DNA of 64,000 nucleotides from positions 62,001 to 126,000 of the forward strand of contig CAMHAM010000004.1 of NCBI GenBank assembly GCA_946183415.1, written 5' to 3'. A program made the position numbers and the translations under genes. Within the stretch, counting starts at the first letter, position 1, and every line of letters starts with the position of its first letter. Origin of the DNA: an uncultured Prevotella sp. (GTDB lineage: Bacteria; Bacteroidota; Bacteroidia; Bacteroidales; Bacteroidaceae). Below, in pieces: positions 42,038 to 50,645 of the stretch. The notes below the pieces were generated by a model, which was not told the origin of the DNA, searched no databases, and worked only from the letters and a program-made list of their open reading frames with translations.

Positions 42038-43882
42038 TTATTCTACAGTGACAGACTTGGCCAAGTTACGAGGCTGATCGACATTTTTGCCCTTGCACAC
42101 AGCAACATGATAAGCCAGAAGCTGCAAAGGAATGGTGGCTACCAATGGTTCGAGGCACTCCATGACATCAGGCAGTTCGATGACCTCGTCGGCTATATGG
42201 GCAATGGTATCATCACCCTTCGAGACGAGGGCAATCACCCTACCCTGACGCGCCTTGATCTCCTGAATGTTGGAGAGCACTTTCTCATACATGGCATTAT
42301 GGGTGGCAATGACGATAACAGGCATATCCGAGTCGATCAGGGCAATCGGACCATGCTTCATCTCTGCAGCAGGATAGCCCTCAGCATGGATATAAGAAAT
42401 CTCCTTCAGCTTCAGGGCACCTTCGAGGGCTACGGGATAAGAGTAGCCTCGACCCAGATAGAGGAAGTTGTGGGCATAAGTAAAAGTACGGGCGAGGTCG
42501 GCCACCTTTTCATTGGTCTTCAGCACCTCACGGATCTTATCAGGAATCTCACTGAGTCCTTTCACTATCTTCAGATACTCATCGCGATGAATAGTGCCCT
42601 TGGCTTCGCCCATGGCAAGCGCTATCATCGTGAGCACCGTCACCTGACCCGTGAAAGCCTTCGTAGAAGCCACACCGATCTCAGGTCCTACATGAATATA
42701 GGTACCCGTATCGGTAGCTCTGGGAATCGACGAGCCGATGGCATTGCAGATGCCATAGATGAAAGCACCTTTCTCCTTAGCCAACTGAACAGCTGCCAGG
42801 GTATCGGCAGTCTCACCACTCTGGGAGATTGCCACCACGACATCATCCTTACCGACCACAGGGTTACGATAACGGAACTCGCTGGCATACTCCACTTCGA
42901 CGGGGATACGCACGAGCGACTCGATAATCTGCTTGCCTATCAGACCAGCATGCCACGATGTGCCACAGGCCACTATCACCACACGCTTGGCATTGAGCAT
43001 CTGCCGACGGTAGTCTATCAGAGCAGAGAGTGTCACATGATCGGCCTCGACATTCACCCGTCCGCGCATGCAGTTGGTGAGGCACTCTGGCTGTTCGAAG
43101 ATCTCCTTGAGCATAAAGTGAGGATATCCGCCCTTCTCAATCTGTCCGAGATTGATATCGACGGTCTTCACCGTCAGTTCCTGCTCCTCACCGAGGATGC
43201 TGACAACCTTCAGTTCCTCCCCACGACGGATCACAGCGATATTGCCATCCTCGAGATACACGACCTTGTCGGTATACTCCACGATGGGACTGGCATCAGA
43301 GCCCAAGAAGAACTCATCCTCGCCGATGCCGACCACCAGCGGACTCTGTTTACGAGCCGCAATGATCTGGTCAGGATTGCGCTTGTCGAGCACTGCAATG
43401 GCATAGGCTCCGATCACCTGATAGAGTGCCACCTGAACAGCCGTCAGGAGGTCGAGCTGTTTATGCTCCTTGATGTATTCTATGAGTTGTACGAGCACCT
43501 CCGTGTCTGTGTCAGACACAAAAGTAACGCCCTTTGCCTGGAGTTTCTCCTTCAACTCTGCATAATTCTCGATGATACCGTTATGAATGATCGCCAGGTT
43601 ATGACTCTCTGAATAATGGGGATGGGCGTTGCGCGAAGACGGTTCGCCATGAGTGGCCCAACGCGTGTGGGCAATTCCGATATGCCCACTCACATCCTTA
43701 TCGTTGCAATAATCGCAGAGATTATCTACTTTGCCCTTCGATTTATACACATTCAGCTCGCCGGCACTATTAATCATAGCCACACCAGCACTGTCGTAAC
43801 CACGATATTCCAAACGGCGTAAGCCCTTTATCAGGATAGGGAAAGCGTCTTTATTTCCTATATAACCAACTATTCCACACAT
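42038..43882 (-). CDS. glmS: Glutamine--fructose-6-phosphate aminotransferase
   Basis: It makes glucosamine-6-phosphate, the entry to peptidoglycan and LPS amino sugars. The 614-aa protein has the N-terminal amidotransferase domain (MCGIVGYIG with nucleophile Cys2, GIAHTRWATHGEPS) and two SIS domains (VACGTSWHAGLIGKQ, SQSGETADTLAAVQLAKEKGA). The C-terminal NLAKSVTVE is the family signature. It has a promoter at about 43926 and is the first gene of the glmS-PBP pair. Confidence 0.98.
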   Translation of the reverse strand: MCGIVGYIGNKDAFPILIKGLRRLEYRGYDSAGVAMINSAGELNVYKSKGKVDNLCDYCNDKDVSGHIGIAHTRWATHGEPSSRNAHPHYSESHNLAIIHNGIIENYAELKEKLQAKGVTFVSDTDTEVLVQLIEYIKEHKQLDLLTAVQVALYQVIGAYAIAVLDKRNPDQIIAARKQSPLVVGIGEDEFFLGSDASPIVEYTDKVVYLEDGNIAVIRRGEELKVVSILGEEQELTVKTVDINLGQIEKGGYPHFMLKEIFEQPECLTNCMRGRVNVEADHVTLSALIDYRRQMLNAKRVVIVACGTSWHAGLIGKQIIESLVRIPVEVEYASEFRYRNPVVGKDDVVVAISQSGETADTLAAVQLAKEKGAFIYGICNAIGSSIPRATDTGTYIHVGPEIGVASTKAFTGQVTVLTMIALAMGEAKGTIHRDEYLKIVKGLSEIPDKIREVLKTNEKVADLARTFTYAHNFLYLGRGYSYPVALEGALKLKEISYIHAEGYPAAEMKHGPIALIDSDMPVIVIATHNAMYEKVLSNIQEIKARQGRVIALVSKGDDTIAHIADEVIELPDVMECLEPLVATIPLQLLAYHVAVCKGKNVDQPRNLAKSVTVE

Positions 43883-43925
43883 ACTTCAGTCTGTCTTTTT
43901 GTCGTTAAAGTTTTGATTTCGGCTG

Positions 43926-43955
43926 CAAATTTACACATTATTCTCGAAAAACCAA
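43926..43955 (-). promoter_or_regulatory. glmS promoter
   Basis: TAAATTTG on the minus strand (43926-43933) as -7 box; the upstream -33 element is weak. Confidence 0.5.
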
Positions 43956-44002
43956 GCAAAAAGACAGTATTTTTTATTTATTTGTAGAAATACCCCGAGA
44001 TG

Positions 44003-44088
44003 CTTGAAGCCTCCAGGAGGATCGTTTGGAGGCTCCAAAAGGGTCGTTTGGAGCCTCCATTCACCCCGTTTGGAGCCTCCAAACGTCC
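44003..44088. repeat. 22-bp tandem palindromic repeat
   Basis: Four units at about 22-bp spacing, each GTTTGGAGCCTCC or its near match; the core TGGAGGCTCCA is palindromic. The repeats lie upstream of glmS and before a truncated gene. Together with the next element they fill the 43960-44230 spacer. Confidence 0.8.
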
Positions 44089-44103
44089 TCCCCCGCCGCG
44101 GGG

Positions 44104-44214
44104 CCATGGTGGTCAGTCATGCCCCTACGGGTGAGCACCCCTCGTCATACCCCCTTCTTAAGGGGGTATAGAGGGGGTACTGCTCACCCTACGGGAAGCA
44201 TGACTACCACAATG
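44104..44214. repeat. Imperfect 110-bp palindrome, MITE-like
   Basis: Arms GTCAGTCATGCCCC..GGGTGAGCA and TGCTCACCC..GCATGACTACCAC pair for about 30 bp with mismatches. A central palindrome TACCCCCTTCTTAAGGGGGTA lies between them. Such a structure could be a small non-autonomous mobile element. No coding content is seen. Confidence 0.6.
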
Positions 44215-44267
44215 CGGTTTTCGAACCATAAAATTTCGCTCAGAACGGGAAAATAAGACTGTTTTTG

Positions 44268-44299
44268 TTTGGTAGTTTCCGATATATTGACTAACTTTG
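44268..44299 (+). promoter_or_regulatory. Promoter of the truncated lipoprotein gene
   Basis: TTTG, 20 bp, TAACTTTG, an ideal match. Confidence 0.8.
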
Positions 44300-44327
44300 C
44301 AGCAGAATAACCAATCACCATTAAAGT

Positions 44328-44420
44328 ATGAAGCAAAAACGAACTTTTCTTAACTGGCTTCTCCTGCTGATGATGACGGTGGGAATGACGTCGTGCCAGG
44401 GGCTTCTGCTGTCTCGATGA
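44328..44420 (+). pseudogene. Truncated lipoprotein gene (signal peptide only)
   Basis: The frame starts MKQKRTFLNWLLLLMMTVGM and ends TSCQGLLLSR (30 codons). The first 24 residues are a complete lipoprotein signal with lipobox TSC, and a perfect promoter precedes it. After the lipobox the sequence changes to unrelated DNA and stops. The rest of the gene was probably lost by a deletion or insertion. Confidence 0.7.
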
Positions 44421-44530
44421 TGAATCTGCCGCGATGTTCGTAGAGGTTGAACCAACGAACGAATAGCCTGTTACGGAAAGCCTGCTTACGGTCGCCTGTA
44501 TCGGCCAAATAAAGAAATGTTGTACCTTTG
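44396..44530 (-). pseudogene. Fragment of a coding sequence on the minus strand
   Basis: The minus strand encodes FLYLADTGDRKQAFRNRLF, then VRWFNLYEHRGRFIIETAEA, which look like a conserved protein segment. No start codon is near and the sequence runs into the lipoprotein stub. It resembles the C-terminal part of small uncharacterised Bacteroidetes proteins (perhaps DUF6169-like), but I am not certain. It overlaps the truncated gene's end. Confidence 0.45.
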
Positions 44531-44663
44531 CCGATGCAAACAAGATGCTACAACAGCATCTCAGGCAATGCTGCAAGGCGGGAAAGTCCCGACCTGAAGA
44601 AGTGAATAACCGCCCCGAGGCCGAAGGGGCATTAACGGTAATGCAAGAAAAACAACCTAAAAA

Positions 44664-44695
44664 TTTGGTTGTTTCGCCAGAAACCATTACCTTTG
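44664..44695 (+). promoter_or_regulatory. Promoter of the Rpn-type gene
   Basis: TTTG, 20 bp, TACCTTTG, 33 bp upstream of the ATG. A second -7-like TACCTTTG lies at about 44522-44530. Confidence 0.8.
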
Positions 44696-44728
44696 CAGGC
44701 GATAAACGATTGTTATAATTAAACTCTA

Positions 44729-45691
44729 ATGATTATGAGCACAAAAGAAGAAACGAAAAAAGGAGGCGTGACAATGAGAGGCAAGTATCTAAATCCCAAA
44801 GCAGACTTGATATTCAAGCTGGTTTTCGGCGAGCATCCCGACTTGGTGATGAGTTTGCTGAATGCCCTGCTGCCGCTGCCCGAAGACGGTCTGATTGAGA
44901 GTGTGGAGTACCTGACACCCGAGATGGTGCCCGAGAATCCCGCAAAGAAAGACAGTATCGTGGATGTGCGTTGCAAGGACCAGCAGGGGCGACAGTTCAT
45001 CGTCGAGATGCAGCTCTACTGGAACGAGGAGTTCAAGCGGCGTGTGTTGCTCAACGCCTCGAAGGCCATCGTGCGTCAGCTTGACAAGGGCGAGGACTAT
45101 TCACTGATACAGCCGGTCTACTGTCTGAGTCTCGTCAACGACAAAGCCTTTGACTATGAGACCGATGAGTTCTATCACGACTACGCCATCGTAGACGTAG
45201 AGCATACCGACCGGCATATTGAAGGACTGCGCCTCGTGTTTGTAGAGCTGCCGAAGTTCAAGCCGCAGAGCATCGCCGAGAAGAAGATGGCCGTGCTGTG
45301 GCTGCGTTTCCTGACGGAGATTGCAGAAGACACCATCGAAGCCCCAGCCGAACTTCTGGAGAACGAGCAGACTCGTAAGGCACTAGGACTCGTGGAGAAA
45401 TCGGCCATGACGGAAGGCCAGCTCTATGCCTATGAGAAGTTCTGGCTGGCCGTGGTCGATGAGCGCATCCTTCGTGAAGCCGCCACTAAGAAAGGCTATA
45501 ACGAAGGCATGCAGAAAGGCATCGAAGAAGGCATGCAGAAAGGCATCGAAGAAGGCATGCAGAAAGGCATCGAAGAAGGCATGCAGAAAGGCATCTACAC
45601 CGTAGCTCGCAATATGAAGCAGATGGGGCTGCCCATTGCCGATATCGCCAAAGCAACAGGACTCTCTAAAGAAGAAATCCGTATATTATAA
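44729..45691 (+). CDS. Rpn-family recombination-promoting nuclease/putative transposase
   Basis: The 320-aa protein is a PD-(D/E)XK nuclease-type protein: LNPKADLIFKLVFGEHPDLVMSLLNALLP near residue 21 and IVDVRCKDQQGRQFIVEMQLYW near residue 75, with the D...ExQ active-site residues. It resembles Rpn proteins that stimulate recombination. Residues about 260-289 are four GMQKGIEE repeats encoded by a 24-bp tandem repeat, forming a helical linker before the C-terminal HTH-like segment (PIADIAKATGLSKEEI). The repeat is a likely mutation hotspot. Confidence 0.93.
   Translation: MIMSTKEETKKGGVTMRGKYLNPKADLIFKLVFGEHPDLVMSLLNALLPLPEDGLIESVEYLTPEMVPENPAKKDSIVDVRCKDQQGRQFIVEMQLYWNEEFKRRVLLNASKAIVRQLDKGEDYSLIQPVYCLSLVNDKAFDYETDEFYHDYAIVDVEHTDRHIEGLRLVFVELPKFKPQSIAEKKMAVLWLRFLTEIAEDTIEAPAELLENEQTRKALGLVEKSAMTEGQLYAYEKFWLAVVDERILREAATKKGYNEGMQKGIEEGMQKGIEEGMQKGIEEGMQKGIYTVARNMKQMGLPIADIAKATGLSKEEIRIL
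45503..45595 (+). repeat. 24-bp tandem repeat inside the Rpn-type gene
   Basis: Four copies of a unit that begins GAAGGCATGCAGAAAGGCAT (8 codons, GMQKGIEE). Copy number changes would stay in frame. Confidence 0.95.
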
Positions 45692-45697
45692 CGATAC

Positions 45698-45806
45698 AGG
45701 GCTTCGTAAGATCTTCCGTATGAATGTCACTGATGTTCCCCACGATCTACGGTATCGCCCTCGATGACCCTCTATGGCTTCAGGATCCACTATAAAAGGG
45801 AAAGAT
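45698..45806 (+). pseudogene. Deletion relic of a second fucP gene
   Basis: This spacer consists of three pieces of the fucP gene at 50646-51962, in order. About 45698-45734 resembles 50770-50808 (ATCTTCCGTATGA then GTCACTGATG). About 45725-45765 equals 51711-51751, and about 45765-45806 resembles 51919-51957 (ending CCACTATAAAAGGGAAA). The pieces are joined at short shared words (GTCACTGATG; CCCTC-ATGG). This suggests an ancestral duplicate of fucP that lost over 1 kb by recombination at short repeats. Confidence 0.85.
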
Positions 45807-45820
45807 AAAACAAGAAAAAT

Positions 45821-46771
45821 ATGATATTTAACGAAATCGGAAAAACAGGTATGAAGGTGTCGAACCTCAGTTTCGGTGCCTCTTCACTCGGTGGGGTGTT
45901 CCACGGCATCCGTGAGGATGAAGGCATCCGCGCCGTCCATACGGCAGTAGATAACGGCATCAACTTTATCGACGTATCTCCTTATTACGGTCATCTGAAG
46001 GCCGAGATGGTGCTGGGCAAGGCTCTGAAGGAGATTGCGCGCGACAAATATTTCCTTTCAACGAAGGTAGGGCGCTACGGCAAAGACGGCGTGAACACCT
46101 GGGACTACAGTGCCAAGCGCGTCACAGACAGCGTCTATGAGAGTATGGAGCGACTGAATGTCGACTATATCGACCTTATCAATGTGCACGACATTGAATT
46201 CCAGGCCGCACTTGAGGGAGGCTTGCAGAAGGTCTGCGACGAGACACTACCCGCCCTCGTGGCTCTGAAGAAGAAAGGTGTCGTAGGTCATGTGGGCATC
46301 ACCGACCTGCAGCCAGAGAACCTGCGCTGGGTCATCGAGCACTGCGAAGAGGGGACGGTGGAGAGTATCCTGAACTTCTGTCACTACAGTCTCAACGACA
46401 CTTTATTAAAGGACTATCTGGGATTCTTTGAGCAGCACCACGTAGGCGTGATCAACGCCTCACCACTGTCGATGGGACTGCTCTCCATGCGAGGTGCCCC
46501 TGCCTGGCATCCTGCAGGTAAGGATCTGAAGAGCGCCTGCGCCCGTGCTGCGGCCTATTGCCAGGAGAAGGGCTATCCCATCGAGAAACTGGCCATTCAG
46601 TTTTCGACGAGCTACAATCCCCGTATTGCCACCACACTCTTTAGCAGTGCCAATCCAGACAACGTACTCAAGAACATCAACTTCGTGAATGAGCCGATGG
46701 ACGAAACGCTTGTGGAAGAAGTACAGCAGATTATCGGTGACCAGATGTTCGTCAGATGGAAGAACTCTTAA
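45821..46771 (+). CDS. Aldo/keto reductase, probable L-fucose dehydrogenase
   Basis: The 316-aa protein is an AKR-type TIM barrel: FIDVSPYYGHLKAEMVLGKAL with catalytic Asp and Tyr, YFLSTKVGRYG with Lys, and LINVHDIEF with His. GVIGA-like elements are present at the cofactor end. The plant-type L-galactose/L-fucose dehydrogenase resemblance and the following lactonase-like and transporter genes suggest oxidation of L-fucose to the lactone. Substrate is inferred, not seen. Confidence 0.88.
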   Translation: MIFNEIGKTGMKVSNLSFGASSLGGVFHGIREDEGIRAVHTAVDNGINFIDVSPYYGHLKAEMVLGKALKEIARDKYFLSTKVGRYGKDGVNTWDYSAKRVTDSVYESMERLNVDYIDLINVHDIEFQAALEGGLQKVCDETLPALVALKKKGVVGHVGITDLQPENLRWVIEHCEEGTVESILNFCHYSLNDTLLKDYLGFFEQHHVGVINASPLSMGLLSMRGAPAWHPAGKDLKSACARAAAYCQEKGYPIEKLAIQFSTSYNPRIATTLFSSANPDNVLKNINFVNEPMDETLVEEVQQIIGDQMFVRWKNS

Positions 46772-46781
46772 TCACTCAGGT

Positions 46782-47720
46782 ATGAACTATCCCATTATTG
46801 ATGCCCACAGCCATTTATGGCTTCAACAAGACACTGTGTGGAACGGGAAACCCATCCACAGCCTGCAAAACGGTCGATCACTCTTTTTAGGTGAGATAGT
46901 GCAGATGCTCCCGCCTTTCATGATCGACGGTAAGAATACGGCCGAGGTTTTCCTCTCTAATATGGACTACGCACAAGTGTCGGCAGCCGTCGTGGTACAG
47001 GAGTTTATCGATGGTCTGCAGAATGATTACCTCGCATCCGTCAGTACACAATATCCCAACAGGTTTATCACCTGCGGCATGGCCGACTATCTGCACGACG
47101 GGTTCTACGAGCAGGCGCTCCAGCTCATGGCTGTCAAGGATTTCAAAGGCATGGCCATTCCTGGACACCGTCTGCTGGGCAGGAGTCTGACCTCTCCGGG
47201 GATGATGCGTATGTTCCACGAGATGGAACGGCGCAACGTTTTCCTATCCATCACCCTCGCCGATGGTGACAGACAGGTTGCAGAACTGCAGGAAGTCATC
47301 AGCGAGTGTCCACGACTCCGCATCGCCATCGGTCATCTTGGCATGGCCAATCCGCCTCAGACACCTTGTTGGGAGAACAATGACTGGCGAGAACAGATCA
47401 AACTGGCACAGCATCCGAGCGTCATGATTGAGACGGGGGGTATCACATGGCTCTACAACTCGGAATTCTACCCTTATCCTTCCGCCATCCGTGCCATCCG
47501 CGAGGCTGCGGATCTCGTGGGGATGGACCATCTGATGTGGGGCAGCGACTACCCGCGCACCATCACGGCCATCACCTACCGCATGTCGTACGATTTCATC
47601 GTGAAGAGCCAAGAGCTCTCCGACAAGGACAAGCGACTGTTGCTGGGCGAGAATGCACGCCGATTCTACGGCTTCGAAAGACTCATAGAATTAAATTACA
47701 TAAAAAATATGTCAGAATGA
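46782..47720 (+). CDS. Amidohydrolase-family lactonase, probable L-fuconolactonase
   Basis: From MNYPIIDAHSHLWLQQD (312 aa) it shows the amidohydrolase_2 features: DAHSHLW metal-binding motif, GMAIPGHRLLG, RIAIGHLGMANPPQ with His, and HLMWGSDYPRTI with the terminal Asp. It probably opens L-fucono-1,5-lactone. The start 46782 is 10 bp after the AKR stop. An earlier ATG in the frame lies inside the AKR gene. Its stop overlaps the next ATG. Confidence 0.86.
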   Translation: MNYPIIDAHSHLWLQQDTVWNGKPIHSLQNGRSLFLGEIVQMLPPFMIDGKNTAEVFLSNMDYAQVSAAVVVQEFIDGLQNDYLASVSTQYPNRFITCGMADYLHDGFYEQALQLMAVKDFKGMAIPGHRLLGRSLTSPGMMRMFHEMERRNVFLSITLADGDRQVAELQEVISECPRLRIAIGHLGMANPPQTPCWENNDWREQIKLAQHPSVMIETGGITWLYNSEFYPYPSAIRAIREAADLVGMDHLMWGSDYPRTITAITYRMSYDFIVKSQELSDKDKRLLLGENARRFYGFERLIELNYIKNMSE

Positions 47721-48745
47721 AAGCAATACAGATCAGCGAACCTTCTGTGATGAAGGTGATTGATATCGCCGAACCCCAAATGGGCGATGATGAGGTATTA
47801 TTGAAGATGAAGTATGTCGGTTTCTGTGGTAGCGACCTCAGCACCTTCCGTGGTGGTAACCCGATGGTGAAGATGCCCGTTGTGCCAGGTCATGAGGTAG
47901 GAGCCGAGATTGTCAGCGTTGGCAAGAATGTGCCCGAAGGACTGAAACCAGGTATGACCGTCACGGTCAATCCTTATACCAACTGCGGCAAATGTGCATC
48001 CTGCCGGAACGGTCGTGTAAATGCCTGTCAGCATAATGAGACACTGGGAGTGCAGCGCTGGGGCGCCATGCGTGAATACCTCGTACTACCTTGGGAGAAA
48101 GTCATTCCCGCAGGTCTGCTGACACCTCGTACCTGTGCTTTGGTTGAGCCCATGAGCGTGGGATTCCACGCCGTCAGCCGTGCCCAGGTCACTGATATAG
48201 ATGTCGTAGTGGTGATAGGCTGTGGCATGGTGGGGATGGGCGCAGTCGTCCGTTCTGCCCAGCGCGGTGCTACCGTTGTGGCTGTAGACATTGATGATGA
48301 CAAACTGGTTCTGGCTCGTCAGATGGGTGCCAGCTATACTATCAACAGCAAGACTGAAGATATCCACGCCCGCCTGCTGGAAATGACATCCGGCTTTGGT
48401 CCTGATGTTGTCATCGAGGCCGTGGGCAGTGCTCCGACCTACCAGATGGCTGTCGACGAGGTGGCCTTCACAGGGCGCGTCATCTGTATCGGGTATGCCA
48501 AGACTGAGGTATCGTTCCAGACGAAATATTTCGTGCAGAAGGAGCTCGACATCCGTGGCTCACGTAATGCGCAGCCCTCAGACTTCCGTGCCGTTATCCA
48601 TTATCTGGAGCGCGGCACTTGTCCCGTCGACCAACTCATCAGCCGTGTAGTGAAGCCGGAAGAGGCATTCGAGGCCATACGACAGTGGGACGTTGCCCCT
48701 GGCAAGGTATTCCGTATACTTGTAGACTTCGATGGCTGCGATTAA
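47717..48745 (+). CDS. Zinc-dependent alcohol dehydrogenase
   Basis: The 342-aa protein starts MKAIQISEPSVMKVID and has catalytic zinc motif GFCGSDLSTFRGGNP with VPGHEVGAEIV. The structural zinc loop is NCGKCASCRNGRVNAC, and the Rossmann motif VVIGCGMVGMGAVV. It is of the MDR/sorbitol-threonine dehydrogenase type. In this operon it may oxidise 2-keto-3-deoxy-L-fuconate or fucose-derived aldonate. It overlaps the lactonase by 4 bases. Confidence 0.88.
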   Translation: MKAIQISEPSVMKVIDIAEPQMGDDEVLLKMKYVGFCGSDLSTFRGGNPMVKMPVVPGHEVGAEIVSVGKNVPEGLKPGMTVTVNPYTNCGKCASCRNGRVNACQHNETLGVQRWGAMREYLVLPWEKVIPAGLLTPRTCALVEPMSVGFHAVSRAQVTDIDVVVVIGCGMVGMGAVVRSAQRGATVVAVDIDDDKLVLARQMGASYTINSKTEDIHARLLEMTSGFGPDVVIEAVGSAPTYQMAVDEVAFTGRVICIGYAKTEVSFQTKYFVQKELDIRGSRNAQPSDFRAVIHYLERGTCPVDQLISRVVKPEEAFEAIRQWDVAPGKVFRILVDFDGCD

Positions 48746-48785
48746 GCGAGAGCAGACTCGATATGAAACATCAACATTGAACATT

Positions 48786-50642
48786 ATGATTACTAAAATC
48801 CATAGAATGAAGTGGTGGATGTGTGCAGCACTTTTCATTTTTCACTTCTCACTTTTCATTACTCCTGCTACAGCGCAGCAGGCTGTATCGCCTAACGGCA
48901 AGATCTCCATTGATCAGCAAGGCAACGGACTCGTCATCAGTTATCAGGCCCAGAAAGCTATCGAACTTACCTCTGTGGGATTCGAAAATGCCTCTTCCCC
49001 GTCTAAACTGGTCTTCCGTCGTACGTTAAAGGAAAGTTACAACATGCTTGCAGGCAAACGTCTGCAATGCACCAACGAAGCTAATGAATACATTGCTTCA
49101 CTCGGAGGCGACATGCTGTTGGTAGTCCGTCTTTACAATGATGGTGTGGCCTTCCGCTACGAACTGACAGATCTCAGTGACATCTCCATCCCCCGAGAAC
49201 TCACCACCTGGCGCATCCCCGAAGGCATGAAGCGCTGGATGCAGAACTGGACAGACTCTTACGAGGAATACTTCCCTTTGACAACAACCTACAAGCAGGC
49301 TCCCCGCCTAAAGCATTATGACAAAAATGCAGAAGGTTATGCCTGCCGCTGGGGCTATCCCGCCTTGCTGGAACCCATCGACGGTGTCTTCGCCCTCATC
49401 TCCGAGGCGAATATAGAGCGCCGCCAAAGTGCGTCCTGCCTTTATAATGATGGCGAACTCTACCACGTCATCCCTGCCGAGAACGACGTAAAAGTATCTG
49501 ATGAATGGCATAGCCCCTGGCGCACACTGATCCTTGGCTCCCTGGCTGATGTCGTAGCCTCGACCCTCATCACCGATGTCGCAGAGCCTTGTCAGTTGGC
49601 CGATACCGACTGGATCCAGCCTGGTGTGGTATCCTGGATCTACTGGGCCTACAATCATGGTAGCAATGACTATAACATCATCTGCAAGTATGTTGATCTT
49701 GCCGTAAAACTAAAACTCCCTTATGTGCTCATAGATGCAGAGTGGGACGAGATGAAAGATGGCAAGACTGTAGAAGACGCTGTAAAATATGCTATAGGGA
49801 AAGGCATTAAGCCCATGATCTGGTACAATTCCTCAGTCGGCTGGATTGATGGTGCCCCCACCCCCAAGTTCCGCCTGAACAAACTCGATGATCGCGAACG
49901 TGAATTTGCCTGGTGCGAGGAGATTGGCGTGGCAGGTGTGAAGATCGACTTCTTCTCAGGCGACAGTCAGATGAACATGGACTACTGCATTGATCTGCTC
50001 CAAGATGCCGCGCGCCACCATCTGCTGGTCAATTTCCATGGTGCCACTATCCCCCGTGGCTGGCAGCGCACTTATCCCAACCTGCTGTCTACTGAAGGTG
50101 TGCTTGGTGCTGAGTGGTACAACAACAATGGAGCCTTGACCTCACGTGCAGCCCGCCATAATGCCACTTTGCCTTTCACCCGCAACGTGATAGGTCCGAT
50201 GGACTATACGCCTTGCGCCTTCAGCGACTCACAGAATCCCCACATCACCACCAATGCCCATGAGCTGGCGCTGACGGTGCTCTTCGAGAGTGGTCTACAG
50301 CACCTTGCCGACAGTCCTGAGAGTTTTCTCGCCCAGCCCGAAGAGGTACGGCAGTTCCTGGGAGAACTGCCTACCGTTTGGGACGAGACACGCCTCGTCA
50401 GTGGCTACCCTGGTGAGAGTGTCGTTCTCGCACGCCGTCATGGTAACACCTGGTATGTAGCAGGCCTCAACGGCCGCGATGAAGTCCAAACTCTTTCTTT
50501 CGATCTCAGTTTCATCACTGCCAAACAAGTACAGATCTTCTCGGACTCAGCGGCGAAGCCTTGGGACATCAGAACCCAAAAGGCACTTCCAACGCAGATG
50601 ACCTGTCAACCTCGTGGCGGCTTTATATTCGTTATCAAATAA
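48786..50642 (+). CDS. GH97-family glycoside hydrolase
   Basis: The 618-aa protein has a signal peptide whose core ALFIFHFSLFI is encoded by the family C heptamers. The GH97 domains are a beta-sandwich N-terminus, a TIM barrel (SWIYWAYNHGSNDYNII, LPYVLIDAEWDEM, GVAGVKIDFFSGDSQ) and a C-terminal beta domain. The Asp in KIDFF is the position of the nucleophile in retaining GH97 alpha-galactosidases, unlike the Glu-based inverting alpha-glucosidases. It probably releases sugars from alpha-linked galactose/fucose-related glycans for this operon. Confidence 0.9.
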   Translation: MITKIHRMKWWMCAALFIFHFSLFITPATAQQAVSPNGKISIDQQGNGLVISYQAQKAIELTSVGFENASSPSKLVFRRTLKESYNMLAGKRLQCTNEANEYIASLGGDMLLVVRLYNDGVAFRYELTDLSDISIPRELTTWRIPEGMKRWMQNWTDSYEEYFPLTTTYKQAPRLKHYDKNAEGYACRWGYPALLEPIDGVFALISEANIERRQSASCLYNDGELYHVIPAENDVKVSDEWHSPWRTLILGSLADVVASTLITDVAEPCQLADTDWIQPGVVSWIYWAYNHGSNDYNIICKYVDLAVKLKLPYVLIDAEWDEMKDGKTVEDAVKYAIGKGIKPMIWYNSSVGWIDGAPTPKFRLNKLDDREREFAWCEEIGVAGVKIDFFSGDSQMNMDYCIDLLQDAARHHLLVNFHGATIPRGWQRTYPNLLSTEGVLGAEWYNNNGALTSRAARHNATLPFTRNVIGPMDYTPCAFSDSQNPHITTNAHELALTVLFESGLQHLADSPESFLAQPEEVRQFLGELPTVWDETRLVSGYPGESVVLARRHGNTWYVAGLNGRDEVQTLSFDLSFITAKQVQIFSDSAAKPWDIRTQKALPTQMTCQPRGGFIFVIK

Positions 50643-50645
50643 GAT

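Noticed and set aside
42029..43612. 527-codon frame opposite glmS
   Set aside because: Shadow of glmS; no motif or promoter.
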